This document shows, piece after piece, positions 1-4,866 of a stretch of 5,711 nt of DNA (its first letter is position 1; each line of letters opens with the position of its first letter). The notes under the pieces were generated by a model, which was not told the DNA's origin, ran no database searches, and was given only the letters and a program-made list of their open reading frames with translations. The translations under genes and the position numbers were made by a program. Origin of the DNA: Candidatus Woesearchaeota archaeon (GTDB taxonomy: Archaea; Nanobdellota; Nanobdellia; Woesearchaeales; JACRKL01); contig JACRKK010000032.1 of assembly GCA_016219795.1 (NCBI GenBank), positions 1 through 5,711 on the forward strand. Direction: 5' to 3'.

Positions 1-240
1 AAATGGCATATCAGGATCCACCAGCTGCTCAAGTGCGTGGATAAGACCATCAGCTATGGCTGCACTTCCTCCATTTCCAAATGCGAAAATAGCCCTTCCA
101 TCTACTATCTGCTTTGCAATCTTCCCGCTGATATCCTCTAGTCACTCTTTGGGGAGTTCCAACAGCCCCTTGACAACGCCTGGAAAGTAATGGCACGCGA
201 TAAAGTCTCTGACTTCCAAAGCGAGTTCTTTGTTTACCAT
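1..240 (-). pseudogene. SIS-domain sugar-phosphate isomerase (GmhA/DiaA-like), 5' part, with in-frame TGA
   Basis: I translated this by hand from an ATG at 240-238; the gene runs off the left edge after 80 codons. Codons 1-32 read MVNKELALEVRDF... and end in LLELPKE. Codon 33 (144-142) is TGA. The same frame continues as LEDISGKIAKQIVDG and then AFGNGGSAAIADGLIHALEQL at about residues 53-73. FGNGGSAA is the phosphosugar-binding loop typical of SIS proteins of the phosphoheptose isomerase type, which convert sedoheptulose 7-phosphate to a heptose phosphate, and of DiaA. The helix before the stop and the helix after it fit the usual N-terminal layout of this family, so both halves belong to one gene. 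No ATG lies between the stop and the loop. Possible explanations are a nonsense mutation (for example TGG to TGA), a sequencing error, or recoding. The promoter at 258-268 looks intact, which suggests recent damage or an error. Family call fairly sure; functional state unknown. Confidence 0.72.
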
Positions 241-257
241 CCCTCAGTAGCTAACCC

Positions 258-268
258 TTATATATATT
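258..268 (-). promoter_or_regulatory. TATA box for the SIS-domain gene (leaderless)
   Basis: The minus strand reads AATATATATAA here. Its centre (about 263) lies 23 bp before the ATG at 240, which would place transcription initiation at or next to the start codon, as in archaeal leaderless genes. It overlaps the left end of the palindrome at 265-282. Confidence 0.6.
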
Positions 269-282
269 AAGATTTCTTAATA
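265..282. promoter_or_regulatory. 18-bp palindrome, candidate Lrp-type operator
   Basis: TATTAAGA-TT-TCTTAATA is a perfect inverted repeat with 8-bp arms and a 2-bp centre. It covers the upstream edge of the isomerase TATA box, where TFB would bind. Archaeal Lrp-family proteins typically bind palindromes of about 13-17 bp, and a gene for such a protein begins 52 bp away, so this is a natural operator candidate. The region is AT-rich, so part of the symmetry could be chance. Confidence 0.5.
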
Positions 283-288
283 AAAATA

Positions 289-330
289 GGTTTAAATGAA
301 AAAATATATAAACAAATAATCATTTAAACC
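289..330. promoter_or_regulatory. 11-bp perfect inverted repeat bracketing a TATA box
   Basis: GGTTTAAATGA (289-299) and TCATTTAAACC (320-330) are exact reverse complements separated by 20 bp. The spacer holds the TATA box of the regulator gene at about 302-311. The arms cover the likely TFB-recognition side and the start-site side. A dimer or higher oligomer of an Lrp-type protein bound to both arms would block initiation. Autoregulation by the downstream gene product is the simplest inference. Confidence 0.6.
302..311 (+). promoter_or_regulatory. TATA box for the tandem Lrp-type regulator (leaderless)
   Basis: AAATATATAA is centred about 28 bp before the ATG at 335. This spacing predicts a start site within a few bases of the ATG. 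No Shine-Dalgarno sequence is present (the upstream bases are CATTTAAACCAAAA), which agrees with leaderless translation. Confidence 0.65.
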
Positions 331-334
331 AAAA

Positions 335-1315
335 ATGAAGGGATATGGGTTGGATCTGACTGACAGGAAGCTGCTCTACGAGTTGGACCTTAACAGCCGC
401 GCCTCGTACAAAGAATTGGCTACGAAACTTAGGATAGCTAAAGAAACCGTGAGATTTCGCGTCACCAGGCTTGTACAGAAGAGGTACATCAAGAACTTCA
501 TTACTACCATGAATACTTCCTTTCTTAATCAGTTTTATTATAAGCTGTTCTACAAGTTTTACAGGACAAGCCCTGCAATAGACCAGAAAATAGTCTCCTA
601 CATCCAGAACCATAAGTCCGTAGCGTACTTTGCAAGTACTGAAGGAAGATATGATCTCCTCTTTCTTATCCTCTCTAAGGATATGGGGGACCTCTACCGG
701 TTTCTTGTTCCCTTCAGAGAGGAATTTGGGGAATATATCCTTGAACAACAAATCCTCACCATGCCCAGCGTTCACCGGTTTAACTTTAGGTTTTTTCATG
801 AGACGGGAAAACTGCTGCACACAGAATATCCTCTGGAGCTCAAAGAGCCAGATATTGATGGTCTTGATTATGCCATCATTGAAGCCCTGGCAAAGAACGC
901 ACGCATGAGCCTTTTGGATCTTGCCAAGCTTACAGACTCTGAAACTAATGTCATAAAATACCGCATACGGAAATTGAAGGAGAAGAAGATTCTAGGATCA
1001 CATGTGCTTGACATTAATTTTGACGCATTTGGGGTAGAGCAATTCCAAGTGGATTTTTCCTTAAAGAATCATTCCATCATTGAGAAAATAATCAACTATG
1101 CAGCACAGAACCCTAAGGCGACATTTGCTACGGTAACGCTGGGGAAGTATGATCTGGCCCTTGAATTTGCGGTGCATAACATTAAGGAATTACGAGGAAT
1201 TCTGAATGACATCAAAGAAAAGTTTTCGGATTCTATTACTGACCATGATGTATTTATTCTCTATGAGCATAGCATCAACTGGTTTCCGTCTGGTCGGGGC
1301 AAACTTGAGAACTGA
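335..1315 (+). CDS. Tandem Lrp/AsnC-type transcriptional regulator
   Basis: The 326-residue protein has two Lrp-like units in tandem. HTH1 spans about residues 8-52 (LDLTDRKLLYELDLNSRASY, then the recognition helix ETVRFRVTRLVQK and a wing). The first RAM-like sensor region spans about 64-143 and includes the GRYDLLFLI strand. HTH2 spans about 174-222 (DIDGLDYAIIEALAKNARMS, then ETNVIKYRIRKLKEKKI). The second sensor region spans about 226-312 and includes GKYDLALEF. Single-unit Lrp proteins are about 150 residues, so this is a duplicated form, a type common in uncultured archaea. The two halves are only weakly alike, so the duplication is old. It probably binds palindromic DNA, perhaps with an amino-acid-like ligand. 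The leaderless promoter is flanked by an 11-bp inverted repeat, pointing to autoregulation and possibly control of the divergent isomerase gene. The ligand is unknown. Confidence 0.9.
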   Translation: MKGYGLDLTDRKLLYELDLNSRASYKELATKLRIAKETVRFRVTRLVQKRYIKNFITTMNTSFLNQFYYKLFYKFYRTSPAIDQKIVSYIQNHKSVAYFASTEGRYDLLFLILSKDMGDLYRFLVPFREEFGEYILEQQILTMPSVHRFNFRFFHETGKLLHTEYPLELKEPDIDGLDYAIIEALAKNARMSLLDLAKLTDSETNVIKYRIRKLKEKKILGSHVLDINFDAFGVEQFQVDFSLKNHSIIEKIINYAAQNPKATFATVTLGKYDLALEFAVHNIKELRGILNDIKEKFSDSITDHDVFILYEHSINWFPSGRGKLEN

Positions 1316-1348
1316 GGAGAAGAACTATTTTGCTCTATTTACCACGCT
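1316..1348. other. Short convergent junction with T-rich tracts
   Basis: Only 33 bp separate the TGA of the regulator gene from the TGA of the convergent fic gene. The plus strand carries two short T runs (TATTTT at 1325-1330 and TATTT at 1336-1340) that could act as a weak archaeal terminator for the regulator transcript. No hairpin is evident. Read-through would give antisense RNA to fic. Confidence 0.3.
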
Positions 1349-2311
1349 TCAATCTAGATACTTCACATACACCTCAAAGAACTTCTGGTAGGTGTCCTTG
1401 AACTTGTCAAGCAAGAACCGCTTCAATTTGTCCTGGTAGCCATGGTCTGACGCATCCAGTGCGCTGAAGTAGGCAACCCTCTGCGTTTTTCTGATGATCA
1501 GTGGGGGATAACCGTTTTCCATCAGGATGATATTGATAAGCAGCCTGCCAACCCTGCCGTTGCCGTCCTCAAACGGATGAATCTTTTCAAATGCGCCATG
1601 AAACAGGGATGCCCGTTCCAAAGGATGCATTCTCTCGTTTCTATGATAATCAGTAATTAACTTCTTCATCTCTCCTTCCACCCGTTCAGGAGGCGTAGTT
1701 TCAACATTCCTGCCAAGCAGAAAATTAGGCAGCTGCTTATATCCAGGGGAAACCCCAGTGTGCTTGGTAAGCATGGTATGCAGCTCTATGATATCCTCTT
1801 CCTTTACCTTTAACTTTCGTTTAAAGATAAGTTCCATCGCCTCTCTGGTGTTAATAGTCTCATAGATTTCCCGCAGGTCTTTTCCCTTAACTACTTTTTT
1901 TTCATGAAGAATAAGCGTCACATCCTTCAATGTGAGGGAATTGCCCTCAATAGCGTTGGATTCGTATGTAAAATTGACAGTAAACCGGTCAATAATATCC
2001 TGCCATTGCTTTGGAGTCAGTTTTCTGGTGATTGCTTTATAGCCAAGCCGCATAGCTTCTATTTTCTTGAGTTGTTCCTTATTAAAGACAAGGGTATTTA
2101 CATAATAATCTGCAGCAAAGGAGATTACTTTCTCCAAGACCCGTCTGGCAAGCTTTGATTTGTAGTCTCCCAGTTTTTTGTAGGGCTTATCTGGATGATA
2201 GTCTTTTAAGTACATTGATATTTTTTTGTGGGAACCATCTACACGGCGGACAGATTCTTCTAGATAATACTGTTTTTTACCTTTGATTACCTTGCTGCTT
2301 ACAAATGCCAT
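1349..2311 (-). CDS. Fic family protein, class II (AMPylase-type)
   Basis: I start the 320-residue protein at ATG 2311-2309 (MAFVSSKVIKGKKQYYLE). An in-frame TTG 21 bp upstream is less likely because the TATA box would then overlap it. Residues 1-40 form a strand-rich KGKKQYYLEESVR segment often found ahead of archaeal Fic domains. The inhibitory motif S118-NAI-E122-GN lies N-terminal to the core, which defines class II Fic: Glu122 would block ATP gamma-phosphate binding until displaced. A flap-like stretch, LPNFLLGRN, lies at about 194-202. The catalytic motif HPFEDGNGRVGR begins at His245 and is complete, so the enzyme should be active. The family mostly transfers AMP from ATP to Ser, Thr or Tyr hydroxyls; the target is unknown. 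It converges with the regulator gene and runs in the same direction as the radical SAM gene beyond the toxin-antitoxin cassette. Its promoter is bracketed by a 14-bp inverted repeat. Confidence 0.92.
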   Translation of the reverse strand: MAFVSSKVIKGKKQYYLEESVRRVDGSHKKISMYLKDYHPDKPYKKLGDYKSKLARRVLEKVISFAADYYVNTLVFNKEQLKKIEAMRLGYKAITRKLTPKQWQDIIDRFTVNFTYESNAIEGNSLTLKDVTLILHEKKVVKGKDLREIYETINTREAMELIFKRKLKVKEEDIIELHTMLTKHTGVSPGYKQLPNFLLGRNVETTPPERVEGEMKKLITDYHRNERMHPLERASLFHGAFEKIHPFEDGNGRVGRLLINIILMENGYPPLIIRKTQRVAYFSALDASDHGYQDKLKRFLLDKFKDTYQKFFEVYVKYLD

Positions 2312-2319
2312 ATCATATA

Positions 2320-2364
2320 GATAACCCCACAAATATTTAAATGTTTCTATTTTGTGGGGTTATC
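2320..2364. promoter_or_regulatory. 14-bp perfect inverted repeat around the fic promoter
   Basis: GATAACCCCACAAA (2320-2333) and TTTGTGGGGTTATC (2351-2364) are exact reverse complements with a 17-bp AT-rich spacer that holds the fic TATA box. The left arm lies in the start-site region just before the fic ATG. The right arm contains the stop codon (2362-2360) of the duplicated radical SAM end. It could be a repressor operator, or a hairpin in transcripts that read through from upstream. The layout matches that around the regulator promoter at 289-330, but the arm sequences differ, so a different protein would bind. Confidence 0.6.
2333..2342 (-). promoter_or_regulatory. TATA box for fic (leaderless)
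   Basis: The minus strand reads ATTTAAATAT/ATTTAAATATT around this position, with its centre about 26 bp before the ATG at 2311. That spacing predicts a leaderless fic mRNA and supports the ATG at 2311 over the TTG at 2332. Confidence 0.55.
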
Positions 2365-2378
2365 CTACAAACCCCACA
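2353..2378 (-). terminator. Hairpin at the duplicated radical SAM 3' end
   Basis: TGTGGGGTT (2353-2361) pairs perfectly with AACCCCACA (2370-2378) around an 8-nt loop. It covers the stop codon of the left copy of the radical SAM 3' end and competes with the larger inverted repeat at 2320-2364 for the same GTGGGGTT arm. It may have been a 3' processing or termination signal before the cassette entered. Function uncertain; no T tract follows directly on the minus strand. Confidence 0.35.
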
Positions 2379-2419
2379 TCCATCTCCAGTTGGTCTGCCG
2401 TGGGGTACTCAAGCACCAC
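2360..2419 (-). pseudogene. Detached duplicate of the radical SAM 3' end
   Basis: Read on the minus strand in the matching frame this gives VVLEYPTADQLEMDVGFV followed by Gly and TAA (2362-2360). The last 18 residues before the terminal one are identical to residues 361-378 of the intact radical SAM protein, which instead ends Arg-TAG. The copy has no upstream coding sequence and no start of its own. It is either the original gene terminus displaced by the cassette or a copy made on insertion. Both copies stop at the same codon offset, so either can close the gene. Confidence 0.75.
2367..2419. repeat. 53-bp direct repeat, left copy
   Basis: This is identical base for base to 3107-3159, in the same orientation, 740 bp apart. 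Bases on either side differ (T versus G before; A versus C after). It borders the toxin-antitoxin module on its promoter side. It contains its own ACCCCAC (2371-2377) / GTGGGGT (2400-2406) inverted pair with a 22-bp spacer. Confidence 0.95.
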
Positions 2420-2425
2420 AACATT

Positions 2426-2445
2426 CTTATATGTGTACTCACATA
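2426..2445 (+). promoter_or_regulatory. Antitoxin-toxin promoter with palindromic operator
   Basis: A TATA-like CTTATATG (2426-2433) is followed by and overlaps TATGTG-TACT-CACATA (2430-2445), a perfect 6-bp-arm palindrome. The expected start site is near 2455, giving a leader of about 12 nt. RHH antitoxins usually bind short palindromes at their own promoter, so this is the likely autoregulatory operator. The whole promoter lies inside the 53-bp repeats, so the module carries its own control. Confidence 0.6.
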
Positions 2446-2455
2446 ACCCACAGAT

Positions 2456-2463
2456 AAGGTGAG
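2456..2463 (+). promoter_or_regulatory. Ribosome binding site of the antitoxin
   Basis: AAGGTGAG, with GGTGA 4 bp before the ATG at 2467, is a clear Shine-Dalgarno match. This contrasts with the leaderless starts of the regulator, fic and radical SAM genes, and supports the chosen start. Confidence 0.6.
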
Positions 2464-2466
2464 AAT

Positions 2467-2688
2467 ATGCCAAATGTAACCCTCTCTATCCCAAATGAGC
2501 TGCATTTTATTTTGAAGAAACACAGCGAGATTAAGTGGAGTGAAGTTGCAAGAAGAGCCATGTGGGAGCAGGCCAGAAAACTGCAGATGATGGACTCCCT
2601 TGTTGAACAGAGTACATTTACCCATGAGGATGTTGAGGTGCTGGACCACAAAATAAAAGCGGGCCTGCGAAAACGGTTTTCTGCATGA
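2467..2688 (+). CDS. vapB: RHH antitoxin (VapB-type)
   Basis: The 73-residue protein begins MPNVTLSIPNELHFILKKHS. A short strand (about 2-8) that would pair with its partner in a dimer is followed by helix 10-19 and helix 24-40 (WSEVARRAMWEQARKLQ). This is the ribbon-helix-helix layout of archaeal antitoxins with an N-terminal DNA-binding strand. The C-terminal 40-73 part, ending in a basic KIKAGLRKRFSA, should wrap the toxin. Its TGA overlaps the toxin ATG (ATGA, 4 bp), the usual coupling in such pairs. It should neutralise the PIN toxin and repress the shared promoter at the 2430-2445 palindrome. Family call is from sequence pattern; pairing is from the overlap. Confidence 0.85.
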   Translation: MPNVTLSIPNELHFILKKHSEIKWSEVARRAMWEQARKLQMMDSLVEQSTFTHEDVEVLDHKIKAGLRKRFSA

Positions 2689-3095
2689 AAATCATAGTGG
2701 ACACAAACCAGATTATTGCAGCTCTTGTCAAAGATGGATTAACAAGAAAAATTATCACTTCCAAGAATCTCTTGTTCTATGCCCCTATATATGTTCTTGA
2801 GGAAGTACAGAAGCATCTTCCTGTAATTACCAAAAAAGCAGGCATTCCAAAAGAGGATGTTAAATCACTATTTTCACTATTTATGGAAAACGTCTCCCTC
2901 ATTTCAGAAGAAAAAATAAATCAAAAAATGGCAGACGCAGATAAAATAATGAGGGATATAGACCTTAATGACTCACCTATTCTTGCTTGTGCGCTTGCAA
3001 TCCCAAATGATGGGATATGGACAGAAGATAAACATTTTGAAAAACAAGGAACAGTTAAGGTATTAAAAACGAAAGACATGCTTAGATACATTTGA
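2685..3095 (+). CDS. vapC: PIN-domain toxin ribonuclease (VapC-type)
   Basis: The 136-residue protein is a single PIN domain of normal toxin length. It opens MKIIVDTNQIIAAL with catalytic Asp6. Acidic residues expected to bind Mg2+ or Mn2+ are Glu39 or Glu40 (VLEEVQKH), Asp96 (DLNDSPILACAL) and Asp115 (WTEDKHF), so the active site looks complete. VapC-type toxins cut tRNA or rRNA and arrest translation. The target here is unknown. It is co-translated with the antitoxin through a 4-bp overlap. Its TGA ends 4 bp before the convergent radical SAM stop codon and 11 bp before the right 53-bp repeat, so it has no room for its own terminator. Confidence 0.88.
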   Translation: MKIIVDTNQIIAALVKDGLTRKIITSKNLLFYAPIYVLEEVQKHLPVITKKAGIPKEDVKSLFSLFMENVSLISEEKINQKMADADKIMRDIDLNDSPILACALAIPNDGIWTEDKHFEKQGTVKVLKTKDMLRYI

Positions 3096-3099
3096 AGAT

Positions 3100-4239
3100 C
3101 TACCTGACAAACCCCACATCCATCTCCAGTTGGTCTGCCGTGGGGTACTCAAGCACCACCGCAGGCAGAAGGCCAAGCGTCTTGAAAAATCTGGAGTTTT
3201 TCCTTGCCTGTTTTTGCGAAAGAAGTATTCGTGGTTTTTTCTCGTCGAGAAAGATATCTTGCTCTTTAAGCATTAATTCTTTTTTTACCCGTAAAAAAAG
3301 CGGTTTCAGCTTTCCAATCATTTTTTCCGTATCCATTTCCTCCAATTTTTTTCTGTACCCAAACCCTGGTGCAAGCTCTGGCAGATAGAGCGCGCCTCTC
3401 GTCAACAAACCCTCATCATCCACTTCATCAAACGGAAGATGCGTTTTCTTGCCTTCCCTTCGGATACGATTGGTCAGTTGGATGGCATCCTTTAATCGTG
3501 CAGTGCACAGGTGCACCGTCATCTCGTATTTCTTGGCTTTGCATAGCTTCATCAACCGCAGACCCATTTCCCGGGAGCCCTTCACCGCATAGCTGAGTTT
3601 GTTCCTAACCCTAAATCCCATACCGATAAGCTGCGAATGGGCGTTGTCAGCGACCTCCAATTCATTGAGGTTTAGAAACGATATCTTGTCCTGCACATAA
3701 TCAATAAGCTCTTCTGTCTCTTTTTTTTTGGTGGGGATGAGGGGTATCTCAACGCCCATCACCCATGGAAATTTGGCAGCGTGCTCTATATTCTTCCAGA
3801 ACTTCTTGTTGTCCAGGTCCAGGTGGAACCTGATCTCATCCAATCCTGCGTCAAAGAGCCGTTTCATTGACCGCTCGCTGACCAGATCCAGCGAGGTGTA
3901 CAGGTGGATGTGAAACGATTTTCCAAACCGTTTTTTTAGGGTTTGGATGTAGGATGCAGTCCGCTCCAGTTTTGCCAAGGGGTCACCACCCGTAATACCT
4001 GCGCCTTTGGCATCCATACATTCCGCTTCTGCTATAACATCTGCATCCGACTGCACCCTGCGTTCGTTGGCAAAGCTTACATCATGCATATATTTGCTGT
4101 CTGACAGCGGGCAGAAGTAGCAGGTGCGGGGGCATAAGCCAGTGACAAACAGCACAAGCTTTTCTCCCCGGACACAATACTGGCAGCCCTCGGGCAGCAC
4201 TCCGGCATTATAGGAATGGAACTTGTTGCAGGGGATCAT
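3100..4239 (-). CDS. Radical SAM protein, archaeal PflA-related (COG2108-like)
   Basis: This 379-residue protein starts MIPCNKFHSY. The radical SAM cluster motif is Cys36-PRT-Cys40-YF-Cys43 (Cx3Cx2C), which ligates a 4Fe-4S cluster that cleaves S-adenosylmethionine. GGDP at 84-87 matches the SAM-amine-binding GGEP motif. A conserved-looking GCQYCVRGEKLVLFVTGLC lead places Cys19 and Cys22, plus Cys4, ahead of the motif; they may bind metal. Strand-helix repeats follow to about residue 250, consistent with a partial TIM barrel. The archaeal family is related to pyruvate formate-lyase activating enzyme but has no known substrate. Residues 361-378 are encoded by the right 53-bp repeat, and the last residue and stop come from sequence next to the cassette. 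A run of nine A bases (minus strand, 3729-3721, encoding a Lys run near 171-173) is intact in frame. The start is supported by a TATA box 27 bp upstream. Confidence 0.88.
   Translation of the reverse strand: MIPCNKFHSYNAGVLPEGCQYCVRGEKLVLFVTGLCPRTCYFCPLSDSKYMHDVSFANERRVQSDADVIAEAECMDAKGAGITGGDPLAKLERTASYIQTLKKRFGKSFHIHLYTSLDLVSERSMKRLFDAGLDEIRFHLDLDNKKFWKNIEHAAKFPWVMGVEIPLIPTKKKETEELIDYVQDKISFLNLNELEVADNAHSQLIGMGFRVRNKLSYAVKGSREMGLRLMKLCKAKKYEMTVHLCTARLKDAIQLTNRIRREGKKTHLPFDEVDDEGLLTRGALYLPELAPGFGYRKKLEEMDTEKMIGKLKPLFLRVKKELMLKEQDIFLDEKKPRILLSQKQARKNSRFFKTLGLLPAVVLEYPTADQLEMDVGFVR
3107..3159. repeat. 53-bp direct repeat, right copy (in the radical SAM gene)
   Basis: This is identical to 2367-2419. 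It codes for residues 361-378 of the radical SAM protein on the minus strand. The complete absence of differences, including at third codon positions, suggests a recent duplication or continued gene conversion. Confidence 0.95.
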
Positions 4240-4262
4240 TGCCTGCCCAAGAGCATCCGTCC

Positions 4263-4270
4263 CTTTTTAA
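4263..4270 (-). promoter_or_regulatory. TATA box for the radical SAM gene (leaderless)
   Basis: The minus strand reads TTAAAAAG, centred about 27 bp before the ATG at 4239 and just after the lemA stop codon. It predicts a separate leaderless transcript, so the radical SAM gene need not depend on the upstream operon. Confidence 0.5.
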
Positions 4271-4284
4271 GCATTTGCTTTGTT

Positions 4285-4866
4285 TCAACCAAAGTTTACC
4301 TTAGGTGCCTTATCCGTTCCTTCATCTGCTTCAAAACTTTCCTTGGTTGCAAAGCCGAACATCCCAGCAACAATGTTTGAGGGGAACGCTCTGACTTTTA
4401 CATTGTAATCCCGCACTGCCTTGTTGAAAACATCACGCTCGGTTTTCACGCGGTTTTCTGTGCCTGCAAGCTCATCCTGCAGCGACAGGTAATTCTCATT
4501 CGCTTTGAGGTTGGGGTAATTCTCAACAACCACCAGCAGGCGTGAGAGTGCAGAGGTCAGCTGCGCATCTGCTGCCTGAAGCTGTCCAGGCGTCGTGGCT
4601 TTACTCATTGAAGCACGCGCATCAGTAATCTCTGTCAGCACCTCTCCTTCATAATTAGAATACGCCTTCACGGTCTCAACCAGGTTGGGAATCAGGTCAG
4701 CTCTTCTCTGGTATGCGCTCTGCACGTTTGCCCATTTTTCATTCACACCCTCATCTGCTTTCACAAGCCCATTGTAGCTTAAAGCAAACCACAGTAAAAC
4801 AAGCACGACAACAGCTGCAATAATAATCCCAATAATTGCTCCAGTACTAAGTCCTTTTTTGTTCAT
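4285..4866 (-). CDS. lemA: LemA family membrane protein
   Basis: I start the 193-residue protein at ATG 4866-4864 (MNKKGLSTGA). An ATG 30 bp upstream would add MQSWQEKVVR but lacks the well-placed Shine-Dalgarno site. Residues 9-29 are a single hydrophobic segment, followed by YNGLVKADEGVNEKWANVQS and then RRADLIPNLVETVKAY at about 54-69, the hallmark of LemA. The rest is a long helical domain (to about 165) ending in FPSNIVAGMFGF, also typical. Length is normal. The helical domain is expected outside the membrane or facing the envelope. LemA proteins have no established biochemical activity. They often neighbour TPM-domain proteins, as here. The start overlaps the end of the zf-TFIIB gene by 20 bp, implying translational coupling. 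Confidence 0.93.
   Translation of the reverse strand: MNKKGLSTGAIIGIIIAAVVVLVLLWFALSYNGLVKADEGVNEKWANVQSAYQRRADLIPNLVETVKAYSNYEGEVLTEITDARASMSKATTPGQLQAADAQLTSALSRLLVVVENYPNLKANENYLSLQDELAGTENRVKTERDVFNKAVRDYNVKVRAFPSNIVAGMFGFATKESFEADEGTDKAPKVNFG

Larger units (their letters stand above)
2367..3106. mobile_element. Candidate toxin-antitoxin cassette bounded by 53-bp direct repeats
   Basis: The 740-bp unit consists of one 53-bp repeat plus 687 bp that hold only the antitoxin promoter, antitoxin and toxin. The second repeat copy follows at 3107. Recombination between the repeats would remove exactly this unit and leave a complete radical SAM gene ending Val-Gly-TAA at 2360, 48 bp before fic and in the same direction. 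This resembles site-specific integration into a gene 3' end, where the element restores the end it displaces. No integrase, transposase or terminal inverted repeats are present, so a recombinase acting in trans or a simple duplication remains possible. That it is a cassette is an inference; the repeats are seen directly. Confidence 0.55.

Noticed and set aside
142..144. Alternative genetic code with UGA as a sense codon
   Set aside because: UGA ends the regulator, fic, antitoxin, toxin and lemA genes at sensible family lengths, and Trp is encoded by UGG throughout.
320..820. 166-codon open frame on the minus strand
   Set aside because: It lies antisense to the well-supported Lrp-type regulator, starts within that gene's coding sequence, and shows no recognisable domain.
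2312..2332. TTG start that would add seven residues to Fic
   Set aside because: The TATA box sits directly over this codon, while the ATG at 2311 is at leaderless spacing and gives the usual family N-terminus.
2365..2651. Minus-strand open frames opposite the antitoxin
   Set aside because: They are shadows of the antitoxin gene and the left repeat, and are not in the frame that matches the radical SAM end.
2367..3159. CRISPR or tandem repeat array
   Set aside because: There are only two copies, 687 bp apart, with genes between them and one copy inside a coding sequence.
3721..3729. T9 homopolymer in the radical SAM gene as a programmed frameshift site
   Set aside because: The frame is intact across it and the protein has normal motifs on both sides, so nothing calls for a frameshift.
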